Positions 22,383 to 33,289 of a stretch of 64,000 nucleotides of DNA are shown piece after piece. The position numbers and the translations under genes were made by a program. The notes under the pieces were generated by a model that saw nothing but the letters and a program-made list of their open reading frames with translations, was not told where the DNA came from and made no database searches. This DNA comes from Pelomyxa schiedti. Its lineage: Eukaryota; Evosea; Pelobiontida; Pelomyxidae. Every line of letters starts with the position of its first letter. Position 1 is the first letter of the stretch. The stretch lies in the NCBI GenBank assembly GCA_020536535.1, contig JAHLWZ010000163.1, forward strand, positions 2,716-66,715, written 5' to 3'.

Positions 22383-24092
22383 TCACCCTCGTCTTCTTTT
22401 TTGGTTCTTGTGTTTGCTTTGGGGTGTGGGTTTTGTAGATGTCGTTGTTGGCGGGCTTCGCCGCGGAACTGTTGTATCAAAAACCTCCTTGAAGGGAACG
22501 AAATTACCTCGGGGGTTGTGGTTCTTAATTTTGTGGTCGTCTGTGGCTTGTTAGCAACCATAAAATTGACAATTCACACACCGAGGATAGCGAATATTAT
22601 TCTGGCAAATGCGCCTTGGTAATGTGCCATTACTTCTTTGAATAAATAGGCCATGTGCAATGGGGGGTTTCGGAATGCACCGCATCCGAATGCTGAAAGA
22701 ACTAAGGAGTCGTACCCTTTTTGCCATCTGAACGTATTGGTGAGTATAACGGTGCTCAAACTTGTGGAAGATATTACGCAGTCTCAAAGATCAACGAGAG
22801 CTTATCTTTCGTTTTGTCTGCAAATTTTGGATCCATGGCAAATTCATTCTTCTGTGCCGTAGGCCAGTATTTAAGTGCAGGAACTAACTTTGGAGAAATG
22901 TATGCAGATAACGCAATGAAATCGAACTGTTCGGGAGTACCCAGGAAAGCATATCCGTTCTTCATTTGATTCCGTGTTAATTGTTTATGATCATTCCCAT
23001 ATACACACTTCTTCTGACGCTCGGAAAACAGATACCCCTGAGGTTTTTTAGAATGAATTATTAGTATTAAGCAAATACCAGCGGAATAAACTGCACCAAA
23101 CTCGGGAAGGGGATAACCCCAGGTCCGTTTTCGGTCTACATTTTCGGGATCTTCGAGGATTTGGAAGTAGTTGCTCCTGTATTTCATTTAGTCTAATGGA
23201 AGAGCTTGTTCACTTACCTCCGAAATAAATTTTCCTCTTGCCCATTAGCACCATTCATGTATCCGCCACCGGGACGCTTTGGTGAAGCCATGTTAAGAAC
23301 TAAAGGCCGCAGCCCCTCGTGTTTCAGTCTTGAGGCTGTTCTGAAGTTACATTGACTGGGGGCTATGAAAAATTACCTGCAACTAAGCAGTCTTCATTAA
23401 CAACTTCAACATGTGTAGTCCGTTGGGGGCGTGGTTGTATTGGTGGAGGAACACTTGGAGTTGTAGTAATTGTACACGTCAGTGCTTGCTCTGGAGTTGA
23501 TTCGTTAGTGACTGGAGTTGATTCTTCGGTGACTGATGTTGAAGTTGTGTTACTCTCCGTGTCGTGGGAGGGACGTTTTGGGGAGGAAACAGGACACCTC
23601 CTGGGATTTGTGTAGACTGGTTTGTGAACTTCCATCAGCGGTGGAGGTTCTGGTGGAACAGTAAATGAATGTTGTATCCCGTGGCTCATCACTAATTCAG
23701 AGGAGCAAGTGGCAGTTGTGAGTTGTGGTGTAGTGGTTATTACAACCGGGGCGCCAGTTAGAGGGTGAGGGTAACACATTTTGATGCAGGCATTACATGT
23801 CCCGTATTGCACTAGCTTTCTTGTTGTTTCAAATTCAGTCACCACAAAGTTCAGCACGTGTACCTCAAAGCGCGAAGAGAATCCGTGTCACTTTGCGAGG
23901 TGTAGTATTGAAACCATTTCTTCCACAACTCAGGTTCGAACTTGCACGCCGTAAGGAAGTCCAATGACTCAACACAGCACACTTTGCTGTAGTGCTTAAA
24001 AAAAACGAAGTAAATCAATCAGTCAATAGACCCCGTCTGCCGCAACCGTAACAACACACCACTTGTTGTTGTGCCCGCTCTTCCTCGTTCAT
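22383..24092 (-). CDS. microbial-type poly(ADP-ribose) glycohydrolase (TIGR02452/DUF2263 family)
   Basis: The catalytic signature PGGGYMNGANGQEE (GGG-X6-QE type) is present at about 23220-23290. It is followed by FRRSNYFQILEDPENVDRKR, TWGYPLPEFGAVYS, VLSAFGCGAFRNPPLHMAYL, FKEVMAHYQGAFARIIFAIL and ATDDHKIKNHNPRGNFVPF, all in family order. The enzyme should remove ADP-ribose polymers or mono-ADP-ribose from proteins or nucleic acid. Upstream exons (ESLDFLTACKFEPELWKKWF, LRKLVQYGTCNACIKM) and a Thr/Pro-rich insertion of about 160 residues (23370-23790) precede the family motif VEVVNEDCLVAG. The last intron (CTAAC four bases from the acceptor) carries the frame past a TGA at 22574 to the stop at 22383. 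Confidence 0.87.
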
Positions 24093-24147
24093 CTTTCTCC
24101 TTTGTTTTGCAGATCTCAAACTTCTTCGGTTTTCTCTAATTTATTCG

Positions 24148-25352
24148 ATGACGGAAACGGAGCGCGTGATGTGCGTATTAATTTCCCTGCTGTTGTGTAC
24201 TTCTAATTTCTTTCATTTTATTTGATGCAGTAAGTTGCTGCTCACTGGTATTCTGATCTTCTCACTTTTTCTTGTTTTGTTTATTTATCCCATCACTTCC
24301 TCACAGGGGACTCTGCCGTAGGCAAAAGTGGGTAATTTCTACTCTTTCCGTTTTGTTGCTTACAATGTATCAGCATCCCTTATTGTCCGCTATGTGGTAG
24401 GCCGAATTATTTCTTTTTTTCTTCTTAAAAGCGCAGGAAAATACATTCAGTGATGCTCTCGAGGCACGAGGGCAAGACTTTGTATGGGCTCCCAGATATT
24501 ATTATAGGATCTAATACCCAATCATACATAAGCTCCAAAAAACAATCGAAATAGATTCCCACCCAGTAACTGTGAGAATTGTATGCTTTAGAAACCACCT
24601 TTGATATTATCAAATCTTATTTAACTTTCTCTAGTTCGATACAGCTGGCCAAGAGAGGTTAAGAAGCTCTTTTTCCTTTTTTTTTTTTTTGGAGATTTTT
24701 ACTTATTTACATCAGATTCGCTACTATTACTAGTTCATGTATTTCCATGCAAGTCATATAAGAAAACTCAACTGATTTTGTTATATGTCTGCTAATTAGA
24801 CTACCGAGGTGCCTCTGGCATAATTGTTGTATAGTATGCTTCCATAAAATCTCTAAGCCAATTCCCACTATCATAGTGATATAACAGACAATGAAACATT
24901 TCAAAATGCTCGGTATTGGATAAGAGAAATTGAAAGATATTCACCAGGGGTGGCAGTTATGCTGGTTGGAAACAAGGTAACGTGTGAAAGCCGCAGCGAC
25001 CTTAATTTCCCAATTAGTCTGATCTTGAAGAGAAACGGGTTGTACCCACAGCCAAGGGGGAAGAACTTGCCCACGGCTATGGGATTCCGTTTCTGTAGCC
25101 CGCCTTTTTTCTTGTGTGCGCCTTATTTGTAATAGGGAATGCAGTGCACTTACTCCTAAAAATGTGGAAGAAGCATTTAGTACCGTTCTGAATGAAGTCA
25201 ACAAAAAAGGGTGTGTGCAATTTCCCACTACACTTCACTCAACTCCCAAAAGGTCTCTAGGTTCCGTACGCATTTCTTCTTCTCCTTCTTTCGTGCTTAA
25301 AGACATGGATTCAACAACACATACCAAAAAGAACAACTGCGCATGTACTTGA
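24148..25352 (+). CDS. Rab-family small GTPase with altered switch I
   Basis: Nine or so tiny exons splice to IKLLLTGDSAVGKSASLIVR, YVENTFSDALEARGQDF, LQKTIEIDSHPVTVRIFDTA, GQERFATITSSYYRGASGII, VVYDITDNETFQNARYWIRE, MLVGNKSDLEEKRVV and FLECSALTPKNVEEAFSTVL. P-loop, DTAGQE, NKSD and ECSA motifs are intact and Rab-like. The C-terminus NNCACT offers prenylatable cysteines. The expected switch-I signature STIGVDF reads EARGQDF, so the Mg-coordinating threonine is replaced by alanine. All junctions agree in phase, e.g. GTGAT/T AAG TTG at the first intron. It should act in vesicle traffic. Confidence 0.9.
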
Positions 25353-25463
25353 ATGTTTTTTAAAAAAATAAAAAGAAAATTTTGTACAAACCAAAATCAT
25401 TTTAAGTTTACTTAAACTACTTTACCCTTTGCTTTTTTCCCTTCCCACGCATGCAGCTTTTTG

Positions 25464-28400
25464 TTAAAAAGCTGGTGGGGGAATATCAAACAATGGAGGT
25501 GGTGGTATAGATGATGCAGGTGGCCTCATGAAGTCAAATGTCACTGGGAGGCCAACACGCTGCGGGGATTGAGGGGGTGGTATTACATTTGAGGTGTTGT
25601 TGCCTGTTGCTGATGGTGGGGGAGGGGGCCCACAGGGAGGTAGTATGTCAACAGGGGGAGGTGGTGGCATAATGAGGGTGATTGGGGGTGGCCCGGAAGA
25701 TACCGGTGGTGGTTGTGGTGGGGGTGACGAGATTGTGGGAGATACTGCAGGGAGGTTTGATGTCGGTGTAGTTGTAGTTGTTGGTTGAGTTGCCGATGCT
25801 GTGGTTGCTGGGGTTGTTGTTGGGGTTGGAGGAGGTGCGTGGGACGGGGGGCGGTCTGAGGGTGGTGGCGGTGCGGAATCTTTGAGGGAAGCGATTGAGG
25901 GAGTGGCGGTGGGATAGGATTCTGGGGTTTCGTCGGCGCTGGGTATTGGGTCACTCCCCCTTCTTTGGCGGGCGGAACTGCTCCCGTCACTGTGATTTGA
26001 GGGATCCAAGTTGGGGACTGTGGGAAGCAGTATGCTTGTGGGTGTGCGTTTATGGGACTGGCAAAATCTCTTTTTGGTGTCAATAATCCACTCGTGCATC
26101 TTCTGCATTAGGAGCTGCTTTTCTGAATCACAAGAGGCATAAAACAGGAATCTTGGCTGTTTTTTTTCCTTTGCTACATCAATTCGTTCAAGCTGAAAGC
26201 CATGTGATGGTTGACCTAACAACACACTTTCAGTCAAGGAATCCCCAATGGGAACAATACCCGCAGAATCAATAATGTTTGTAATTCTGCATTGTGTCAT
26301 TGGAATATAGCCTTTCAATACAAGTTTATGGTGTCTGGTGGTTTCCAGCTTTCCCGTTGGTATTTTGACAACAACAATAAGGTCCGTGAAAATCTAGAAA
26401 AGTAAACGTTGACATGAGAAATATTAGGAGAAGTACAAATATCCGGTAATCATGCTCTTTTCCATTTCTCCTGTCAATGCCCCGCAATTTTTGGTCCATT
26501 ACATAACGTCGAGTAGGAGTGATTAGTTCCTGTGATAAGTTTGGTGTTTCAAAACAACAAAAAAAAATTCTTACTTGGCCTTCCCAATCTTCAACGCTGT
26601 TGTTGATTTCCATGATTTTTTGTTGCATTTCAAAAACTCGTTTTCCTATTTATTGTCAAAAAACCAGCAACATGAAGGAGGACTCACCTTCATTGATATA
26701 TTTTACTACTTGCTCAATTTGTTGTTGTGCCTGTACCAATGCTGCATAATCTGCATGGTCTTGAGGGGTGTGTTTGATTAATTCCCTAAAGAACAATGGA
26801 TACTACAGTGCAAATACGTAAGAATAAGAAGTGGTCTTATCCCATTACCTTGCATATTCGTTGGACAGGTTTTATAATATAACCTATCAATTGAACCCCC
26901 TTGGCCCGCTTATCTTCGTTGCACTTGGCTAAAAATTTCATCCATTCAGATTCAACTTTGAGTTCATCATACAACAGAAGAGCTTGGTCTTGGCTGGCAC
27001 AATAAGTAGTGTACATCTTTTCTTCAAATCAGCTTTCTGCATTTAGTTTTACGGAAAATACACACCTTGAAGTACTGACTCTTTTTTCAGAGGTTAGAAA
27101 GTATCGGATAAATAAAAGGACAACCATTGATTTGAAAATATCTCCCACAAATTCGCCATTGTTCGTCACGGTGTTATCTAGTAACTTATCTAGAACTTCC
27201 TTGTGAATGGGCAATAACATCTCAAAGTTGCTGAAGAGTCTGTTTATTTCTTCTTCCTTCAATACTTGACTGGACTTGATGGGAACAAGGAAAACCTTCT
27301 CTGTATGAGACACGTACAAATTAGAGAATTAGAGTCGAACCTCTTCTAAGATCTTCAAATCATCAAGATAAGTCTGCTCTGTGGTAATAATTTCGCGGAT
27401 ACAGGCGGCTCTCATCCTTGCACGTTTCGCAATGGCTTCGGCGATTTCCTCAGCAGTAGGTGCTAAGACGCAGTTAAGGTGACTATCAATCATATGGCAA
27501 GCATACGGCGATCTTCGTCGGAATCTTCCTCTTTCACAGGCTGTGCAGGGGTGGATTCTTCAGGTTTAGTTTCTATAGGCGTAGTCTCTGCAACTTGTGT
27601 ATTTGTTGTTGCAGGGAGTGCAGATGCATGTTCAAGTGGAGGGGTTGTAGAAGGTTTGGTTACTGGGGGAGAACAGGAACGAGGGGTGGAGTCAGCCGAT
27701 TCTTTTAGTTCAACTTTTACAGGTGCTGGAATCTTGTTCGCTTGACTTTCATCACTTTGAGTTGAAGGAGACATTTGCACAATTGGACTGCTTGGTAATC
27801 TTCTTCCAATAAGACTACGTGATGAGAGTGGTGAAGAAACAGCATTTTTATCAAAACTAGAGGGAAACCGTTTCAGAAATGAAAAGTAATCGGTAAATTT
27901 TACCTTTGTTTCCAGTGCAGAGACTGAGGAGGAAAACGATTGAAATTTGGAGCGGCACCCTGGGAGTGTGTAGTTAGACATGCCAACTTGGAGTTGAAGT
28001 ACCTGTGGCCCTTCAGCAGTATGTGGTTCTGGGGAATTTTTTACACTAGGTGTCTGAGGGGGTGTGGAAGAAGTAGAAACTGGTACTTCATGTTGAGTTT
28101 GAGATGTGTCTTGCTTGTTTCCTGGAGGACCGTGTGCAACTGGCGAGGGAAGGGAACTGACTGGTTGCTCCTCATGGACTGCAGTGGGATGTGTAGTTGA
28201 GGGGGGAACTGGTCGCCCAGGGGGCGGGGATTTGGCGTGTGCTGTAGTGACAACTGGGGGGTGAGATTGTACAGCAGGAGGAGGCTGTGAGGTAGAAGAC
28301 AGAGGAGCTTGGGAATGTGTTGCTGGTGGCTGTGGGTGAGCTGGTGAGGGGTGGGCACTTAGTTTTGGATCAGACGCTTGCCGAGGAACAGGCTGCGCAG

Positions 28401-29874
28401 TAGCAGCAACTTGTGGGTGGGCAGCAGGCTGCGAGGTAGCTTGTGGTGAGCTCAGAGACTGGGGGTGTTCACCCGGTGGTGAGCCCACAAGAGGTGGAGT
28501 GCGTGCAAGGGGTGGACTTCGGCTTATCTGCACTGGCTGTGGTGTTGGCTGTGAAGGATGCTGTGGTGTTGGCAGTGATGGATGCTGCGGTGTTGGTTGT
28601 GAAGGATGTTGTGATGTTGGTTGTGATGGATGCAGTGTCGGTTGTGCCTGTGCCTGTGTTGTTTGTGCTTGTGTTTGTTGTTGTGGTATTTGTGTTTGTG
28701 TGGGTGGTTGCTGCTTTTGCTGTGGTGGTGGTGTTGGCTGGGATTGTCTTTGCACCTGTGATTGGGCAGAGGGGATTTGTTGCTGCGAGGTGCGTAGCGC
28801 TGCGCGAGGAGGGGGAGCCACCGGGGGGTGTGATGGTGGCCGCGAGGCAGCTGGCTGGGTGGCACTTATGGGTGGCGTGTTGGTGTGCGTGAGAGACGGG
28901 GAAGGTGAGTGCGAAGGGGCGGGCGAGGGAGAGTGGGGACTGGGACTAGGAGAAGTATACGAGGACGACGAGTAGGCGTCCAGGTCCCCAGGATCGCCGT
29001 AGGCCGAGTAAGGGTCGTAAGAAGACGGCGGGCTAGTTGCACGCACGAGGGTAGGAGTAGTTCCACTAGTAGCCGCCGCCGTGGTTGCAGCAGTAGTAGT
29101 AGTAGTCCCTGTGGGTCCGTGTCCAAGTGGCGTGGGGCTCGGGGAGGTGGCGGGAGGGCCTGTTAGTGCCGCCGTGTGTGTCTGGGCCTGCACGGGATGC
29201 AGCGGCTGCGGCTGCGGCTGCGGCTGCGGCTGGGCGGCGTGCGCTGGGGGGTGTGCGGGCGTGGGGTGCGGCGGCGGGGGCTGCTGCTGCGGCGGCGGCT
29301 GCCCAGGAGGCGGCGAAGTGTGCGGCTGCGTGGCTTGGGGTGGGGGCAGGCGCCGGCCAGGGGGAGGCGTTGGTTGTGTCTGTGCCTGGGTATGGGTCTG
29401 TGGGTGCGGCTGAGGCTGAGGCTGTGGCTGTGGGGAGGGGGGCTGCGGTTGCTGCGGCGGGGTTGTTGGCTGGGGGTGTGTTTGGGGCGGGGGTTGCGGC
29501 TGGGCTCGGCCGCGGGCTGCCGGAGGCGGGAGCGGGCGAGAGGCAGCGGCAGCGGTAGCCGGTGGGGGAACTACTGCGGTTGTTGGTGGCGGTTGCTGTT
29601 GGTGCTGCTGAGGAGGGGGGGCCGGAGATGGTGGGTGGAGGAGACCCTGCTGCGCAGGAGGCGGGTCCGGCGAGGCCGTCGGCGCCGTAGGGGGCGAGCG
29701 GGGAGGGGGCCTAGCTGGGGGCCCAGCGCCCGGCGGCCCCGACGCCGAGGGGTGCGGGGGAGGCAGCCGCGCCGGGGGGGCCCCGCCGCCTCCCTGGTAC
29801 TGCCCGGGGATGGGCCGGCCTGGTGGCGGCTGGGCCTGGGGATGGGCTTGGTGCCCCGATTGCGGTGAGCTCAT
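25464..29874 (-). CDS. Rho guanine nucleotide exchange factor with very long Pro/Gln-rich N-terminus
   Basis: About 740 N-terminal residues are almost wholly P, Q, S, T and A (27500-29874), starting MSSPQSGHQAHPQAQPPPG. A 48-nt intron ending at 27460 joins SDEDR to PPTAEEIAEAIAKRARMRAA. The DH domain begins CIREIITTEQTYLDDLKILE and continues EEINRLFSNFEMLLPIHKEV, LIGYIIKPVQRICKYPLFFR and ADYAALVQAQQQIEQVVKYI. A PH domain follows (about 26500-26060: ELITPTRRYVMDQKL, KKQPRFLFYASCDSEKQLLM). The tail is again proline-rich with PPPPP runs (25464-25900) that look like SH3/profilin ligands. The IKPVQR motif of DH domains is intact, so it is probably an active Rac/Rho GEF. The P/Q region is GC-rich and strongly biased. 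Confidence 0.87.
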
Positions 29875-30305
29875 TTCGTGGTTGTTTTTTACTTCCGTGT
29901 GCTGTTTCGTGACGGAACAGTTCGTTTTTTGGATGTTGGGTGTTGGGGGCTGGAAAAAGTGGAATGTCACATACCGACACTATTGTTTCCTCCCCAAGAC
30001 TCGTGATCCTCAATTGGTTCCCCGCCCCCGACTGTCAACAGATCTGTCGGTAATGCACTTCAAGGTCAACTTCGATCAGTCCTTACAAGTCTGTGAAGTG
30101 GCTGCAGATCTCAATCTCATTTTTCGTTGACACGCAATAATCGCGAGGAAAACGAAACCACAAAACAAGAAAGAAAGCCGAAGTTCGTTTCCCGTTTGCC
30201 GTGCCGCGACGGCTGGCACCAACAAGAAAAGAATAACACCCTAGTGCCTCAACGCGAGGTGTTCAAAGAAAGAAAAAAAAAACGATTTCGATACCGGAAA
30301 AAGAA
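29875..30305. promoter_or_regulatory. divergent intergenic region
   Basis: About 430 bases between the start codons of the RhoGEF (minus) and the MST-like kinase (plus). No supported coding frame. Presumably it holds both promoters and 5' UTRs; an A-rich stretch precedes the kinase ATG. Confidence 0.4.
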
Positions 30306-33132
30306 ATGAGCAGTCAGGTTCAACTGAAGGTCCATCAACTTTCTCCTCGGGGCCTCTCAGGCCCTTTGGTTTCGACAGGGACCCCGCCGTCGAAATTGCC
30401 CCCTTGGCCGCCGACGTCTGCCTCGACCCACGCGTCGCCGTCGCCGTCGCCCACCGGTGGCGCCACTTCCCTGCTCTCCAGCCAAAACCATCAAACGCAA
30501 CCGCAACCACAACACCACCACCAATTCGCCCAATTCCCGCAGCACCAACACCAAAACCAAACTCCTGCTCAGACCCAAAATCAAATCGCACACCAACGCG
30601 CCGCCGCCAACTTATGTCACCCTCCACAACAACAACAGCAGCAACTGCAGCAGCAAAAACCCGCCGAAAATCCATTTCATCCACCAAATTCGCCACAGAC
30701 GGCCCCTGCATCTGGGGCCACGACCGGATCTGCGATCTCCCCTTCACCTGGGTCCAATGCGGCACTGGGCAACGCAGCTGCTGAATGTCTACCACCAATC
30801 AGCTCACCGAGATCTCCTAGACTCCCGGGGTCGCCGAGATCTCAGGCAGTCGTAAAACAACAGCCCCCTGCAAGAAAGCACAGTCACACACACTCGCCCT
30901 CTGATTCCGGCGTTCGAATGCTGCCGCCGGCGTCTCCTTCTACATTACAGCATTTTTCCTTTCGACCTGAAGCAGCACATACAGGGTCACGTAGTGGTTC
31001 TGCATCTTCACCACCAGCTTCCCGTACCGGCAACACACCTTCTTCATGTGACACATTTCCTCAGCTATCTCCTAGAGAGAGGGCGAGAAGAGCTTCTGCA
31101 AACATTTCACAACAACAGCCACGGCATTCTTCCACTTTGACAAATTCAGTAGAAGAATGCCAACCAACTATACTTCAACTTCAAATACTCAACTCGTCAC
31201 AGCGACTCCATGGAAAAGCTGACGATTCCACTACTTCAGCACTACCATCACCTCACTCTCAAAATCGAGAGACAAGCACCACTCGCTCGCGGTCTGTGTC
31301 TCTGACATCCAAAACGGGCCTTCCAACTCCTACGCACAACGGAGATGATACGAGCGTTTTACCTCAGGAGGAGCTTGTCCATCCTGAGAAATCGTTTGTC
31401 TTTCGTTATAAAGTTGGTGTGGGCTCCCCAAAATATGGCAATCTTTAATATCTCACAGGAGAGGGGAGTTTTGGTTCTGTGTGGAAAGCTATCCACCGTA
31501 CAGGGCGCATTTTTGCAATTAAAAAGGTACATGTCTCTCAGATAAACTCCTTATTCTTTCAAGGTACCTATAGACGATAACCTAGGTGATTTAAGCAAAG
31601 AAGTCGAATTCATGAAGTCTATGAAAAGTGAGTGGATAGTGAGGTAAATCGAACAAACATATTAAACCCCAACGTATTAAACTCAACCCTCACTTTTCAA
31701 AGGTACTTTGGAAGTTGCACTATCAGCGGAGAATTCTGGATAATTATGGGTACTTAGTCTTCCGTTCGTCACATATTTTTACCTTGTTTTTAGAATTTTG
31801 TGGTGCTGGAAGTTTAAGGGCGATAATGAAAACCTGTCGGGTCAGTTTTTCATTTTTTTTTATGCTGCTAAGTTTTTCTAGAGAAATCTCGTAGAAAAAG
31901 AAATCGCGAGAGCTGTTAATCACATCCTCCATGGTTTACACTATCTTCATAGTATACGGAAACTCCACAGAGACATCAAAGTACCGTTTTATTTGCACAA
32001 AATGTTACTATTGAGTTATTTAAAAATTTTATCTAGGCCAGCAATGTGTTAGTAGATGATAAGGGTATCTGCAAACTTTCAGACTTCGGGGTCAGTGGGC
32101 AGCTAACAGATGCGCACTGCAGAAGACACACCATGATTGGGACACCTTTTTGGATGGCCCCAGAAGTAAGTTTCATCTTCAGTACTGTGTTTTTATAACT
32201 TGTACAGGTAATACGAGATGTTGGGTATGACGAACATGCTGATATTTGGTCATTAGGAATTACCTGCATAGAGCTTGCAGAAGTAATCCCTTTAGTGACT
32301 GGCTTCTCCTCTTAACAGAAAAATACTTTAGGGGAAGCCCCCGCACTTCGATTTAAGTCCTATAAAAGCTATTTTCTACATACCAAACTGGGATCCTCCT
32401 ACTCTACAGTCTAAAGCCGCTTGGACAGCACCTTTCCATAACTTTTTATCACGAGTACTGACAAAAGACCCTGAAGTCAGGTTTTTACCATTAATCTTTT
32501 TACAGATTATAAGAAATATTTCTCCAGGCCTCTCACTGAAGCCCTGCTGGAAGACCCTTTTGTACATAATTTGACTTCCGACACCCTTTTAGGTATTATT
32601 ACGTTTAATTACTGCCCTTATACAATAAAACGAAGACCTTGTCCGAGAGCAAGAGCAGGCTAGAGGATCACAAGGTGGCTCTTATCATGATGATGACAGT
32701 TCTAAAGAGAATAGTCTCAAAGGCGTTACTACCTCAGATAGCGACTCGGATGTTGGTAGTGCCGATGGGTCGACTTCTCGTCAGTTTAACACCTCTTTGT
32801 CACTTCAAGGTGTTACCGCCAACAGAGGTTAGTTTATGAATCAAGGTCCACACTGTTTCTTAACATCAAGGGGAAAAAAGGAGTTGTGACAAAAACCAGC
32901 CCGCGTTGTCACAACTGTGAAGTAATGACAAAGGAAATGCATCTTCTACGTGATAAAGTGAGCAAGCTGGAAGCTCAGGTTTGGAGAGCCTAACTACTTC
33001 CCAAAAATAACACAAGCAAAGCTTGAAAAAGTTGGCTCTGATTTGCTGAAAGTGTCGAACGAAGCAAACCTTTATAAAGGACAAGTACTAGTTTTTGAGA
33101 AATTAATGTCCCAATCCCAGTCTCCACCCTGA
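30306..33132 (+). CDS. STE20-family protein kinase, MST/Hippo-like
   Basis: A disordered Q/P/S-rich region of about 370 residues is followed by a complete kinase domain over small exons. Motifs are [12 protein letters not shown] (P-loop), FAIKK (lysine), [21 protein letters not shown] (catalytic loop), [13 protein letters not shown] (DFG), [28 protein letters not shown] and LTKDPEVR. The wording is closest to MST1/2 (Hippo) and Dictyostelium KrsA-type kinases. The C-terminal exons hold an acidic/Ser-rich linker and a helical [20 protein letters not shown] region that could act like a SARAH-type dimerisation helix (inference). The frame across the junction at about 32829-32873 is off by one base; either the splice site differs or one base is missing in the G4A6 run. 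The stop is at 33130. Confidence 0.88.
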
Positions 33133-33289
33133 CATGACACATTGCGCTCTTTTTTTTTGTATCACCACGCACTATAAGATAAAACAAGAAGAAAAGAGTA
33201 GTCTAAACAGTAACATTCTTTTGTCTTTTTCGCTTATGTAAAAGGGGAAGAACAGCTTCTTAGTCTGTGGGTTTCTGCTTGGTAGTTCT

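Noticed and set aside
23932-23944. GGTTCGAACTTGC, possible T-arm of a tRNA
   Set aside because: The flanks do not pair as a T stem, and the region codes for the first part of the PARG gene on the minus strand.
29127-29868. Long plus-strand frames rich in Arg, Gly, Ala or Cys
   Set aside because: They are antisense shadows of the Pro/Gln-rich RhoGEF exon, whose frame joins correctly to the DH domain.
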